The notes: generated by a model from the sequence alone, not told the origin. Positions 1-6,809 are shown, counted from the first letter of the stretch. The stretch is 11,843 bases of DNA from an uncultured Bacteroidales bacterium (GCA_947175585.1 CAMWNL010000009.1:1-11843), one strand, 5' to 3'. Numbers and translations are program-made.

Positions 1-627
1 CATCGGGGCTATCTGGTTGCCGGTCGCGGCACACACAATGACTCGTTTGACGTTAATTTCTTAGAGAAGACTTCTGACGGTGTCAACTGGGAGGGAGTAG
101 GGCGTCCTGCGAATTTCGTCCACAATAATATCCGCGGACTTGCGGCTGATAATTCGATACTCGTAGCAGGTACGGCCAACAACGGAATCTTCGTGACCGC
201 CGATTTCGGCGAAAGCTGGGAAGATATTACTTCCGGCATGCCGCTTTATGACAATCATCCGGGAGTGTATCTCTGGCCGGTGACCATGCAGACCGATGAC
301 GAATATATCTACGCCGCACTTTATAACCCGTCGCAATATGATATGAAAGACAGCGGCATCTGGCGCTATCCCAAGGCTTCGTTAGCCGGCGTCGATGCGG
401 TGCAAAGTCACGGCACTCTCGGACTGACAGTGTCAGGGCGTAGACTCCGGGTCAGCACCAATATCCCAGGCGAGAGCGTGGCGCTTGAGCTATATACTAC
501 GTCAGGTGCTAAAGTTATGGAAAGCCACGTCGAGGACACTGATGCCGGAGCATTACCATCTGGTATCTATGTGTATAAACTAACCACCTTCAGTGAAACA
601 ATGAGCGGAAAGATCGCTTTACAATGA
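1..627 (+). CDS. Secreted Asp-box (BNR-like) beta-propeller protein with C-terminal sorting tail, 3' part
   Basis: Frame 1 is open from the first base, so the gene starts outside the window; 208 residues are visible, ending in TGA. Two Asp-box-like motifs are seen: TSDGVNW at about residues 24-30 and TADFGESW at 66-73, the latter fitting (S/T)-x-D-x-G-x-x-W. Such motifs mark turns between blades of sialidase/Vps10-type beta-propellers. From about residue 131 the protein changes to a compact beta-sandwich tail (LTVSGRRL, LELYTTSGAKVM, then the GIYVYKL strand and a final SGKIALQ) that resembles type A sorting domains of the type IX secretion system. I infer an exported, surface-attached or released protein. 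The ligand or substrate cannot be told from the part present, and Asp boxes alone do not prove sialidase activity. The next gene begins 28 bp downstream on the same strand with no terminator between, so the two are probably co-transcribed. Confidence 0.75.
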   Translation, partial: HRGYLVAGRGTHNDSFDVNFLEKTSDGVNWEGVGRPANFVHNNIRGLAADNSILVAGTANNGIFVTADFGESWEDITSGMPLYDNHPGVYLWPVTMQTDDEYIYAALYNPSQYDMKDSGIWRYPKASLAGVDAVQSHGTLGLTVSGRRLRVSTNIPGESVALELYTTSGAKVMESHVEDTDAGALPSGIYVYKLTTFSETMSGKIALQ

Positions 628-655
628 CAATCAAATCACTAAACTCATATAATTT

Positions 656-2260
656 ATGAAACAATTTTACTTAATGACGGCGGCGATGATGGTTTCAGTT
701 GCCGCTGCGGCTCAGATCTCTCCATCCTCGCTCAAACGCGACTATGTCAGCCATGAGCCGGCGAGGGTGGCAGGCGTGGAGAAAGTGATTTCTCGCTCGG
801 GCACCACTAGCGAGATAATAACCGAGGCTCCGGGCACAGTCAAGCCCTATCTAAGAGCATCATCGGGCATCTTTCTGCAGTGGGGTACAAACTTCGTAGA
901 GTATAACGAAGAGGGGACGTCGGTCGATGTTGTGTTTGGAGATGATAACGACATATATCTCAAAAACATCATGAGCTATGGCGCGACAGGATCATATGTA
1001 AAAGGAACGATTGACGGCGACAAGATTACGGTCGAACTGCCTCAGACTGTCCTGTATGATGAATATGCTGAAGATTATGTCAATCTGGTCATGCTTACAC
1101 CTGTTGATGTGGGTGATGGACAGTTTACATACGGCGTGGATGAGGGAACGAGCTACTATACTTATACACTTCACGAGGACGGGTCGTTTGAGATGGATGA
1201 CTTAGGGTGGATGAACGCCATTGGCTTTGCATTCGCGTCGGATGACACATGGGCCGGCTATCTTGATTTCACTCAGACGTTCACTCCGTTTACAGACGAA
1301 CTCGTGGCCGGTCCGGAAAACTTACCGTTGCAGAACTGGGCTTGTACCACACCTTCATCAGCTTTCACTGTCTCGGTCGCGATGGATGAGACTGATTTCT
1401 ATGTTAAAGGTCTTTGCACGTATTTCCCCGAATCCTGGATAAAGGGACGCGTAGAGGACGGCAAAGTATATATTCCTAATGGCCAATACTTAGGCGTCTT
1501 TGATGGGATATACCATATATATGCAATGTTCGGACGCACTTTCGCAAATGAGCAGGTGCTCGATCCTGTCGACACAGAGTTTGTGTTTGACCTTGATGCA
1601 GAAGGCAAGACATTGACGCCGGCAGATGACGAAATGCAGATTTACTTCAACCCGTCATGGTCGAGAGTGTATTATCTCGATTATCTTGACTACCCTATGC
1701 TGACTTCTCAGGAGTCGTATGCCGGTACGCCTGCCGACCCTTATGATCTGGTTTACGACATCTCCAACCGTGAATACTTTGGATATTCGGCTTTCCGTTT
1801 CTATATTCCGGTGATAAGTGTTGAAGGTACAGTACTCGATGCAAATTGCTTATATTATAATGTGTTTATAAATGGCGAACTGCTTGAGATTGATAAGGAC
1901 GTCTATATTGACATTCCTGAAAATATGACTGACATACCTTATAAATTCACTAATTACTTAGATGTATGGGATCGCGGTTACAATCTGCATCAGGTCGGAA
2001 TCTACCCCGAAGACGTTAAAACCCTTGGTGTGCAGTCAGTCTATAAATTCGGTGACGAAGTTACGAAAAGCAATCTTGTGGAGATGAATATTCAGGCCGC
2101 GAGTGTCGATGATGTCGAAACAGTGATAACTGTTGCAGAATCAGAACTTTATGATCTATCAGGCCGACGTGTCGATAATCCTGTGTCAGGTTCAATCTTA
2201 ATAAGACGTACAGTCTACACAGACGGAACAATCCGCACGGATAAGGTCGTCAAGAAATAA
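656..2260 (+). CDS. Exported protein of unknown function with duplicated beta module and conserved C-terminal tail
   Basis: The 534-aa product starts with a clear signal peptide (MKQFYLMTAAMMVSVAAAAQ, cleavage likely after AAA or AAAQ, residues 18-20). The mature part is acidic and rich in Tyr, Asp and Gly, typical of beta-rich secreted Bacteroidales proteins. Two stretches, about residues 89-131 and 238-280, share the pattern hydrophobic strand - acidic turn - (I/F)Y(L/V)K(N/G) - about 12 residues - (Y/W)(V/I)KG - acidic turn - strand - Q, which suggests an internal duplication. Residues about 360-470 form a further beta domain. The last 50 residues (VDDV.., ELYDLSGRRVDNP, then IRRTVYTDG and a basic VVKK end) look like a tail recurring in Muribaculaceae and Prevotella exported proteins, perhaps a secretion or anchoring signal. 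No catalytic motif is recognised. The start is the first ATG after the upstream stop and is directly followed by the signal peptide. A hairpin follows 25 bp after the stop. Confidence 0.85.
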   Translation: MKQFYLMTAAMMVSVAAAAQISPSSLKRDYVSHEPARVAGVEKVISRSGTTSEIITEAPGTVKPYLRASSGIFLQWGTNFVEYNEEGTSVDVVFGDDNDIYLKNIMSYGATGSYVKGTIDGDKITVELPQTVLYDEYAEDYVNLVMLTPVDVGDGQFTYGVDEGTSYYTYTLHEDGSFEMDDLGWMNAIGFAFASDDTWAGYLDFTQTFTPFTDELVAGPENLPLQNWACTTPSSAFTVSVAMDETDFYVKGLCTYFPESWIKGRVEDGKVYIPNGQYLGVFDGIYHIYAMFGRTFANEQVLDPVDTEFVFDLDAEGKTLTPADDEMQIYFNPSWSRVYYLDYLDYPMLTSQESYAGTPADPYDLVYDISNREYFGYSAFRFYIPVISVEGTVLDANCLYYNVFINGELLEIDKDVYIDIPENMTDIPYKFTNYLDVWDRGYNLHQVGIYPEDVKTLGVQSVYKFGDEVTKSNLVEMNIQAASVDDVETVITVAESELYDLSGRRVDNPVSGSILIRRTVYTDGTIRTDKVVKK

Positions 2261-2285
2261 TTTTCATACAACTCACAGACACAAT

Positions 2286-2321
2286 GCAGCCCCGGCACCG
2301 CTCATCGGTAGCCGGGGCTGC
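2286..2321 (+). terminator. GC-rich hairpin after the exported-protein gene
   Basis: GCAGCCCCGGC (2286-2296) pairs perfectly with GCCGGGGCTGC (2311-2321). The stem can extend inward by ACCG/CGGT with one bulged A (2310), leaving a 5-nt CTCAT loop. It lies 25 bp after the stop codon at 2260, as expected of a terminator. No run of T follows on the plus strand (the next bases are A/T-mixed), so it is either a weak intrinsic terminator or a 3'-end stabilising hairpin. Confidence 0.6.
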
Positions 2322-2338
2322 TGCCATATAATAAAAAT

Positions 2339-2356
2339 GGCGCTTCTCTAAGCGCC
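2339..2356 (-). terminator. Perfect 7-bp hairpin with T-tract on the minus strand
   Basis: GGCGCTT (2339-2345) and AAGCGCC (2350-2356) form a perfect stem around a 4-nt loop. Read on the minus strand the stem is followed by ATTTTTATTATAT, which fits an intrinsic terminator pointing leftwards. It would act as a back-up to the stronger minus-strand terminator at 2470-2507, or end a short RNA made between them. The direction is inferred from the T-tract only. Confidence 0.5.
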
Positions 2357-2372
2357 TCTCAAATATTAAAAC

Positions 2373-2445
2373 GCGGACTATCATCCGCAACGAATAAAAA
2401 TGTCAGGTTTATCTGGTGATGGACGATATTGGCTACGCATCACCA
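2373..2445. repeat. Two further hairpins in the convergent intergenic region
   Basis: GCGGA (2373-2377) pairs with TCCGC (2384-2388) around a 6-nt loop. TGGTGATG (2414-2421) pairs perfectly with CATCACCA (2438-2445) around a 16-nt loop. On the minus strand the first is followed by GTTTTAAT, and the second, after 13 nt, by TTTTTATT. The 10-mer AATAAAAATG occurs at 2330-2339 and 2393-2402. No open reading frame of note and no tRNA-like fold is seen here. Confidence 0.45.
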
Positions 2446-2469
2446 CATGCTGTCAGTATCTGTCGTGAG

Positions 2470-2507
2470 AATAAAACAAAAGGCGCAACGAAAAAGTTCG
2501 TGCGCCC
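2470..2507 (-). terminator. Intrinsic terminator of the FlaA1/WbpM-type gene
   Basis: GGCGCA (2482-2487) pairs with TGCGCC (2501-2506) and CGAA (2489-2492) with TTCG (2497-2500), with one bulged A and a 4-nt loop. On the minus strand the stem is followed by TTTTGTTTTATT, a good T-tract. It lies about 40 bp beyond the stop codon (TAA, complement of 2546-2548) of the minus-strand gene. Confidence 0.85.
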
Positions 2508-2545
2508 TTTGGTGCGGTTGTCAGTCGGGAGTGTTCGCCCGCTGT

Positions 2546-4462
2546 TTATTTTTTATTATCAAGAGCTTCAAAGCGTGAGTGTTGGCTCTTGAACTCAACA
2601 ACAATGCTCTTCATTTTAGCAACGATAACCATGTCGTCTCCTGAATTTGCCTTGTCGATAAGATCGGCAATTTCGGCGCTGATGCTTGAGTAGTCATACT
2701 CTCTTACTTTTGCAATCTTGATTTTGGGATGGAATGTCGGCAGGGTGATTTCAGCATCATTGAGCACCTCTTCGTAAAGTTTCTCGCCATCGCGGAGGCC
2801 GGTGTATTCAATCTTTATGTCTTCCGCGCCGCTGAGCTTGATCATGCGCTCTGCCAAGTCGGCAATTCGCACCGGTTCGCCCATGTCAAACACATAGATT
2901 TCACCGCCATTGCCCATTGTTCCGGCTTCAATCACGAGTTTACAAGCCTCAGGAATGAGCATAAAGAAGCGGATAATATCCGGGTGGGTGACAGTAATCG
3001 GTCCGCCGTTTTTAATCTGCTCCTTAAACAACGGGATGACAGATCCGTTTGAACCGAGTACATTTCCGAAACGAGTCGTAACGAATTGGGTGACACCTTC
3101 AACCTTGCCCTCTTTTATCGCTTTGTCGAGCGACTGAACGTAGATCTCGCAAATACGTTTCGAGCAACCCATGACGTTTGTCGGGTTGACAGCCTTGTCG
3201 GTCGACACCATGACAAATTTCTTTGTGCCGTATTTCACGGCAAGGTCAGCTATGATGCGTGTGCCGTTGACGTTGTTCTCGATGCTTTCGTATGGATTGT
3301 CCTCCATCATCGGCACATGCTTGTAGGCTGCGGCATGGAAAACGTATTCCGGGTTGAATTCTTTAAAGATAAGCTCCATGCGCTGATGGTTGGCTATGTC
3401 GGCAACGAGTAGATGAGCCTTGATATGAGGCCAACGTTTCTGCATCATAAGCCTGATATCGTGCATCGGAGTCTCGGCCTGATCGACAAGAATCAGTTCA
3501 GCAGGATTGTATGCGGCAATCTGTCTTACCATCTCTGATCCGATGCTGCCGGCTGCTCCTGTGATGAGTATGCGGCGGCCTGTCAATAGGTCGGCAGCAG
3601 CTTTCATGTCGATTTCAATGGTCTCACGAGGCAGAAGATCTTCCACATTAACCGGCTTGAGGCTATTGGCGTTGAGTTCTGATTTGCCGTCCCATTTCTT
3701 GTAACCGGGAATCATCATTATGTTGATGTTATTGTCAATGAGACGGTCGATCATCTCCTGATCGCGACGGAAACGCTCCGATTTAAGTGGAGAGACAAGG
3801 AATGTGTCAGCTCCCAGTTTTTTCATAGTCGCCGACAGATTGGTGTCGTTAGGATAGACCTTTACGCCCATGAGTTCCTTATTGACAACGTCATCGCAGT
3901 CAGATACGAATCCTTTTATATGGTAAGGAGACTCAGAGTTGGAATTGATGCTCTTTGCTAACGCCACACCGCCCTGACGGACACCATAAATGAAGACATT
4001 GTCTTTATGATTAGCATGTATCGTATTGTCATATAGCACCTTTACCCAAATGCGTAAAGACCACATCAGCATTATGCCGATGACACCCATCATGACAATG
4101 TCGGCAATCTTGAAACCGACGAGATAGCGGTCAAGCGCGAAGACAAATTGAAGAATAATAATCAGAACTACACCAAAAAGCACGGCAAGCGCGATGCGTC
4201 TGAGGTCAAAGAATGTCGAGAATCTCACGACTCCGGCATAGGTGCGGAATACGCGGAAGCCTATAAAGAATAATACGATATATATCGCCAAAGAGCCCAT
4301 AAGAGGAATCAGCAGATTTTGGACTTCATCAACCCCGTGATTGATGGCGAAGGCCAGCATGCCGGCGAGAAGGAGTAACGCGCAATCGAGCAAAAGAATA
4401 CTCCAATAGGGGAGTGCACGACGCGAGAAATACCAATGGGCAATATCTTTTATTGACTTCAT
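2546..4462 (-). CDS. Membrane-anchored UDP-sugar 4,6-dehydratase/epimerase, FlaA1/WbpM/CapD family
   Basis: The 638-aa protein has the layout of large WbpM-type enzymes. About four transmembrane helices (roughly residues 20-40, 52-72, 90-110 and 117-138) come first, then a Rossmann-like CoA-binding domain (about 154-260), then an extended short-chain dehydrogenase/reductase domain (about 297-600). The NAD(P) motif TGAAGSIG is at 301-308, followed by family motifs HAAAYKHVPMMEDNP (376-390) and RFGNVLGSNGSV (464-475). The active-site region reads MVSTDKAVNPTNVMGCSK: Ser420, Met431 and Lys435 give the Ser-Met-Lys arrangement of large WbpM homologues instead of the Ser-Tyr-Lys of FlaA1. The family acts at the cytoplasmic face of the inner membrane, mostly on UDP-GlcNAc, supplying modified sugars for capsule, O-antigen or glycoprotein glycans. 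The exact substrate cannot be read from sequence. No glycosyltransferase genes adjoin it here, so it stands alone. The Met start is just before the first helix, and the end is marked by a strong terminator. Confidence 0.92.
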   Translation of the reverse strand: MKSIKDIAHWYFSRRALPYWSILLLDCALLLLAGMLAFAINHGVDEVQNLLIPLMGSLAIYIVLFFIGFRVFRTYAGVVRFSTFFDLRRIALAVLFGVVLIIILQFVFALDRYLVGFKIADIVMMGVIGIMLMWSLRIWVKVLYDNTIHANHKDNVFIYGVRQGGVALAKSINSNSESPYHIKGFVSDCDDVVNKELMGVKVYPNDTNLSATMKKLGADTFLVSPLKSERFRRDQEMIDRLIDNNINIMMIPGYKKWDGKSELNANSLKPVNVEDLLPRETIEIDMKAAADLLTGRRILITGAAGSIGSEMVRQIAAYNPAELILVDQAETPMHDIRLMMQKRWPHIKAHLLVADIANHQRMELIFKEFNPEYVFHAAAYKHVPMMEDNPYESIENNVNGTRIIADLAVKYGTKKFVMVSTDKAVNPTNVMGCSKRICEIYVQSLDKAIKEGKVEGVTQFVTTRFGNVLGSNGSVIPLFKEQIKNGGPITVTHPDIIRFFMLIPEACKLVIEAGTMGNGGEIYVFDMGEPVRIADLAERMIKLSGAEDIKIEYTGLRDGEKLYEEVLNDAEITLPTFHPKIKIAKVREYDYSSISAEIADLIDKANSGDDMVIVAKMKSIVVEFKSQHSRFEALDNKK

Positions 4463-4668
4463 ATAATTAAATGTTAAGATTGTTTAGCGTTAAGATTCAG
4501 GCCGCGGCGTAAATTAAAGTAGCCGCGCAAATACTTATGCCCGAGCCGGATATCGAAATGTCCTTATCTCGGCGCGACACAGAGTGAGTTGCTTTTTGCG
4601 GCTGTTGTCTTTGTATTAGCATTAAATGATAGCGGTCGATGCGACACTTTTATTTAATAATGTAACAG

Positions 4669-4700
4669 CAAAATTAATAAAATAAAACATAAGAAACAAA
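4669..4700 (-). promoter_or_regulatory. Candidate Bacteroidetes promoter for the FlaA1/WbpM-type gene
   Basis: On the minus strand TTTG (4700-4697) and TAATTTTG (4676-4669, an exact TAnnTTTG) are separated by 20 bp, close to the TTTG-N19-TAnnTTTG pattern known for the primary sigma factor of Bacteroides. Transcription would begin near 4662 and give a leader of about 200 nt. No better match lies nearer the start codon. Confidence 0.5.
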
Positions 4701-4738
4701 TAATATTTCTCCCTCTAAAGGTTTTTCGGTAGCAATAT

Positions 4739-4777
4739 GTCGCAAAAACAAAGAAAACCCGACCATCGGCCGGGTTT
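4739..4777 (-). terminator. Intrinsic terminator of the rubrerythrin gene
   Basis: AAACCCG (4755-4761) pairs with CGGGTTT (4771-4777) around a 9-nt loop. On the minus strand the stem is followed by a T-rich run interrupted by C and G (TTCTTTGTTTTTG). It lies about 33 bp beyond the rubrerythrin stop codon. Confidence 0.8.
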
Positions 4778-4809
4778 CTGAAGTTATGAGTTGTAATAAG
4801 TGTATGTGG

Positions 4810-5388
4810 TTAATCGAGTGCGATATAATGTTCGCGAGGATGATCGCATGCAGGACATTTTACAGGAGGTTCGGTGCCTTCGTAAACATAACCGCAGACA
4901 AGACACATCCAACGGATAGGTTTCTCGCGTTTCCATACGGTTCCTTCGTCTACCTGTTTTTTGAAACGGTCAAAACGGCGTTCGTGACGCTTTTCGATTT
5001 CAGCAATTGCACGGAAATGATCGGCGATATCGGTGAAGCCTTCTGAATCAGCAATCTTTGCAGCGGCTTCATACTGTTCTACGCCTTCGATATGCTCGCT
5101 CTCGGCTGCCTGGGCAAGGTTAGAAGATGTGTTGCCGATAGTGCCGGCGCTGATCTTCATTGTCACGTCCACGTCGCCGCCTTCGAGATATTTGAAGAAT
5201 ATTTTGCCGTGATGCAATTCGTTATCAGCTGTTTCCTGAAAAATATTGGCAATGCCGAAATAGTTTTCCTTAGTAGCCTGTTTTGCGTAATATACATAAC
5301 GGGTGTAAGCGCTTGATTCGCTCATGTAAGCATCAACAAGACATTTCTCTGTCTTGGTGCCTTTAATGCTTTTAGTTTGATCTGCCAT
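4810..5388 (-). CDS. Rubrerythrin (ferritin-like diiron plus rubredoxin domain)
   Basis: The 192-aa protein has the classic rubrerythrin order. Residues about 10-147 form the four-helix ferritin-like domain. The expected diiron ligands can be placed at Glu24 (ESSAYTRY), Glu57-x-x-His60 (NELHH), Glu98 and Glu101 (ESEHIEG), and Glu132-x-x-His135 (EIEKRHERRF). Residues about 157-192 form a rubredoxin-like domain with Cys162-x-x-Cys165 and Cys178-x-x-Cys181, which bind one iron. Known members are cytoplasmic NADH-linked peroxidases that remove hydrogen peroxide in anaerobes, with electrons passing through the rubredoxin centre to the diiron site. Length and motifs are normal. The gene is monocistronic, ends at a terminator, and diverges from the mazG-like operon across a 135-bp gap. 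That gap holds no exact TAnnTTTG on the minus strand, so its promoter may depend on an activator or another sigma factor. Oxidative-stress control is likely from the family but not shown here. Confidence 0.96.
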   Translation of the reverse strand: MADQTKSIKGTKTEKCLVDAYMSESSAYTRYVYYAKQATKENYFGIANIFQETADNELHHGKIFFKYLEGGDVDVTMKISAGTIGNTSSNLAQAAESEHIEGVEQYEAAAKIADSEGFTDIADHFRAIAEIEKRHERRFDRFKKQVDEGTVWKREKPIRWMCLVCGYVYEGTEPPVKCPACDHPREHYIALD

Positions 5389-5484
5389 GATAAGGTAAAT
5401 TTTGTATTTTGATAAAATATTTTCAATTTTTTTGTTGTATCCTTAAAACGAATGAGCTCAAAAAAATGTTCGTCATAAACTGAC

Positions 5485-5499
5485 GGAATTTGATATTCC
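5485..5499. promoter_or_regulatory. Inverted repeat overlapping the operon -33 box
   Basis: GGAAT (5485-5489) and ATTCC (5495-5499) form a perfect 5-bp inverted repeat with a 5-bp centre. The TTTG (5489-5492) that fits the -33 element of the mazG-like gene falls inside it. This is a plausible operator for a dimeric regulator of the divergent pair, but such a short repeat can occur by chance. Confidence 0.3.
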
Positions 5500-5518
5500 A
5501 AATAATTTTGTACTTTTG
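5489..5518 (+). promoter_or_regulatory. Promoter of the mazG-deoC operon, at the start codon
   Basis: TTTG (5489-5492) is followed after 18 bp by TACTTTTG (5511-5518), an exact TAnnTTTG. A second exact match, TAATTTTG, sits directly before it at 5503-5510 but lacks a suitably spaced TTTG. Only 5 bp separate the -7 box from the ATG at 5524, so transcription would begin at or within a few bases of the start codon. Confidence 0.65.
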
Positions 5519-5523
5519 CAATT

Positions 5524-5892
5524 ATGATGAATTCAGACATTGACAATCATGGTATAACACTGGCCGAGGCTCAACTGACGGTTGACCGATGGATTAAGAC
5601 AGTCGGGGTGAGATATTTCTCTCCGCTGACCAATATGGCTATTCTCGCAGAGGAAACCGGAGAAGTCGCGCGGCAGATGGCCCGTATCTACGGTGAGCAG
5701 TCGTTTAAGCCGGGTGAGAGTGCAAATCTCGGAGACGAGCTCGCCGATCTGCTCTGGGTAACACTCGCGATAGCCAATCAGTGTGGTGTTGACATGACAG
5801 AGGCTTTTGAGAAAAACCTGCGTAAAAAGACTTCGCGAGACAGACTCCGTCATGCTGGTAATGAAAAACTTCAGGACAAAAATAGAGACTAA
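5524..5892 (+). CDS. MazG-family nucleotide pyrophosphohydrolase
   Basis: This 122-aa single-domain all-alpha NTP pyrophosphatase shows the family metal-binding pattern: Glu43-Glu44-x-x-Glu47 (EETGE) in one helix and Glu72-x-x-Asp75 (GDELADLLW) in the next. Family members hydrolyse (deoxy)nucleoside triphosphates to monophosphate and pyrophosphate in the cytoplasm, often to remove non-canonical or surplus dNTPs; the preferred nucleotide is not visible. The length matches short MazG-like proteins rather than the tandem-domain MazG of E. coli. The start is the first of two consecutive ATGs (5524, 5527). The next Met is residue 38, inside the conserved core, so the start must be here, even though the promoter leaves almost no leader. 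deoC follows after 32 bp, giving a nucleotide-salvage context. In related genomes I recall a D-aminoacyl-tRNA deacylase gene preceding this pair; here the upstream gene is the divergent rubrerythrin. Confidence 0.92.
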   Translation: MMNSDIDNHGITLAEAQLTVDRWIKTVGVRYFSPLTNMAILAEETGEVARQMARIYGEQSFKPGESANLGDELADLLWVTLAIANQCGVDMTEAFEKNLRKKTSRDRLRHAGNEKLQDKNRD

Positions 5893-5924
5893 CCGAAATA
5901 AAACATATCTAACATTATATTATT

Positions 5925-6809
5925 ATGAGCGACAAATACTCTAAGGCAATTGCCGACAGCAAAGTCATCACTGATGATGTGAAAGTGGCCGAAGCTGTTA
6001 ACAAGATCATCAGCGAACACTTTGACGAAAACAACAATCAGGATGTATATAAATTCCTCTTTAATACTATTGACCTTACTACGCTTAAAGCGACTGACTC
6101 ACCGCAGTCTGTAGCGGCGTTCACCGAGCGCGTCAATGCTTTTGACGAGGAGCACCCCGAACTTAAGAACGTTGCTGCAATCTGTGTATATCCAAATTTC
6201 GCACAGGTGGTGCGCACGGTTCTTGATGTCAGTGACGTCGAGGTAGCATGTGTGAGCGGCGGTTTCCCGTCGTCGCAGACATTCATTGAGGTGAAGGTCG
6301 CTGAGACAGCTCTGGCAGTCGACGGAGGAGCCGATGAGATTGACATCGTTCTTAATGTAGGCAACTTCCTTGACGGAGATTATGAGGAAGTTTGCGACGA
6401 AATCTCAGAGTTGAAAGAGGCATGCCGCAACGCTCGTCTCAAGGTAATTCTTGAGACAGGAGCTCTCAAGACAGCAGCCAACATCAAGGCGGCGTCAGTG
6501 CTTTCGCTTTATTCAGGCGCAGATTTCCTGAAGACTTCGACCGGCAAGGAATTCGAAGGGGCTTCACTTGAGGCGGCCTATGTAATGTGTCAGGCTATTA
6601 AAGAGTATCATCAGGCTACCGGCCGCATGGTCGGCTTCAAAGCCTCCGGCGGAGTGTCTACTACTGAAGATGCGGTTAAGTATTACACTCTTGTTAAGGA
6701 AGTGCTCGGCGAAGAATGGCTGACCAACGAATATTTCCGTATCGGAGCAAGCCGTCTGGCCAATAATCTGCTCTCTGATATCTTAGGCACTGAAACTAAA
6801 TTTTTCTGA
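5925..6809 (+). CDS. deoC: Deoxyribose-phosphate aldolase
   Basis: The 294-aa protein is a class I (Schiff-base) aldolase with a TIM-barrel fold. It cleaves 2-deoxy-D-ribose 5-phosphate to glyceraldehyde 3-phosphate and acetaldehyde in deoxynucleoside catabolism. Key residues are visible: Lys203 in FLKTSTGK (Schiff-base lysine), Lys239 in GFKASGG, and Asp140 in GGADEIDIVLNVG, matching Lys167, Lys201 and Asp102 of the E. coli enzyme. The CVYP segment (residues 87-90) and the LETG motif (176-179) also fit. It is longer than short bacterial DeoC proteins because of an N-terminal extension of about 40 residues, as in the E. coli-like long subfamily. It lies between the mazG-like gene (32 bp upstream) and the GYF_2-CD225 gene (12 bp downstream), so one mRNA is likely. 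No sugar phosphorylase or deoxyribose kinase gene is nearby. Confidence 0.96.
   Translation: MSDKYSKAIADSKVITDDVKVAEAVNKIISEHFDENNNQDVYKFLFNTIDLTTLKATDSPQSVAAFTERVNAFDEEHPELKNVAAICVYPNFAQVVRTVLDVSDVEVACVSGGFPSSQTFIEVKVAETALAVDGGADEIDIVLNVGNFLDGDYEEVCDEISELKEACRNARLKVILETGALKTAANIKAASVLSLYSGADFLKTSTGKEFEGASLEAAYVMCQAIKEYHQATGRMVGFKASGGVSTTEDAVKYYTLVKEVLGEEWLTNEYFRIGASRLANNLLSDILGTETKFF

Larger units (their letters stand above)
4463..4809. other. 347-bp non-coding stretch: leader/promoter region and rubrerythrin 3' end
   Basis: No gene is supported here. The left part is the upstream region of the minus-strand FlaA1/WbpM-type gene. The 9-mer GTTAAGATT occurs at 4473-4481 and 4489-4497, with a 16-bp period, just before that start codon. 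CGCGGC (4503-4508) and GCCGCG (4522-4527) can form a 6-bp stem around a 13-nt A/T-rich loop. GCGACAC occurs at 4574-4580 and 4641-4647. A candidate promoter lies near 4669-4700 and a terminator near 4739-4777. The rest is A/T-rich without further structure that I can see. Confidence 0.6.

Noticed and set aside
2401..2469. 22-codon plus-strand ORF in the convergent intergenic region
   Set aside because: It is very short, overlaps the hairpins, and has no promoter or recognisable sequence.
3086..3412. Plus-strand open frames antisense to the FlaA1/WbpM-type gene (also 2729-3052 and 3507-3704)
   Set aside because: They are shadows of a strongly conserved minus-strand enzyme, and their products show no domain or signal sequence.
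4786..5046. 86-aa plus-strand frame opposite rubrerythrin
   Set aside because: It is antisense to the rubredoxin domain coding region and has no independent support.
5431..5462. Possible rubrerythrin promoter: minus-strand TTTG (5462-5459) with TA 19 bp on
   Set aside because: The -7 region reads TACAACAA and matches only the TA of TAnnTTTG, so it is too weak to annotate.
5322..5546. 74-aa minus-strand frame across the rubrerythrin start
   Set aside because: It overlaps the divergent promoter region and the starts of two solid genes, and its composition is A/T-driven.
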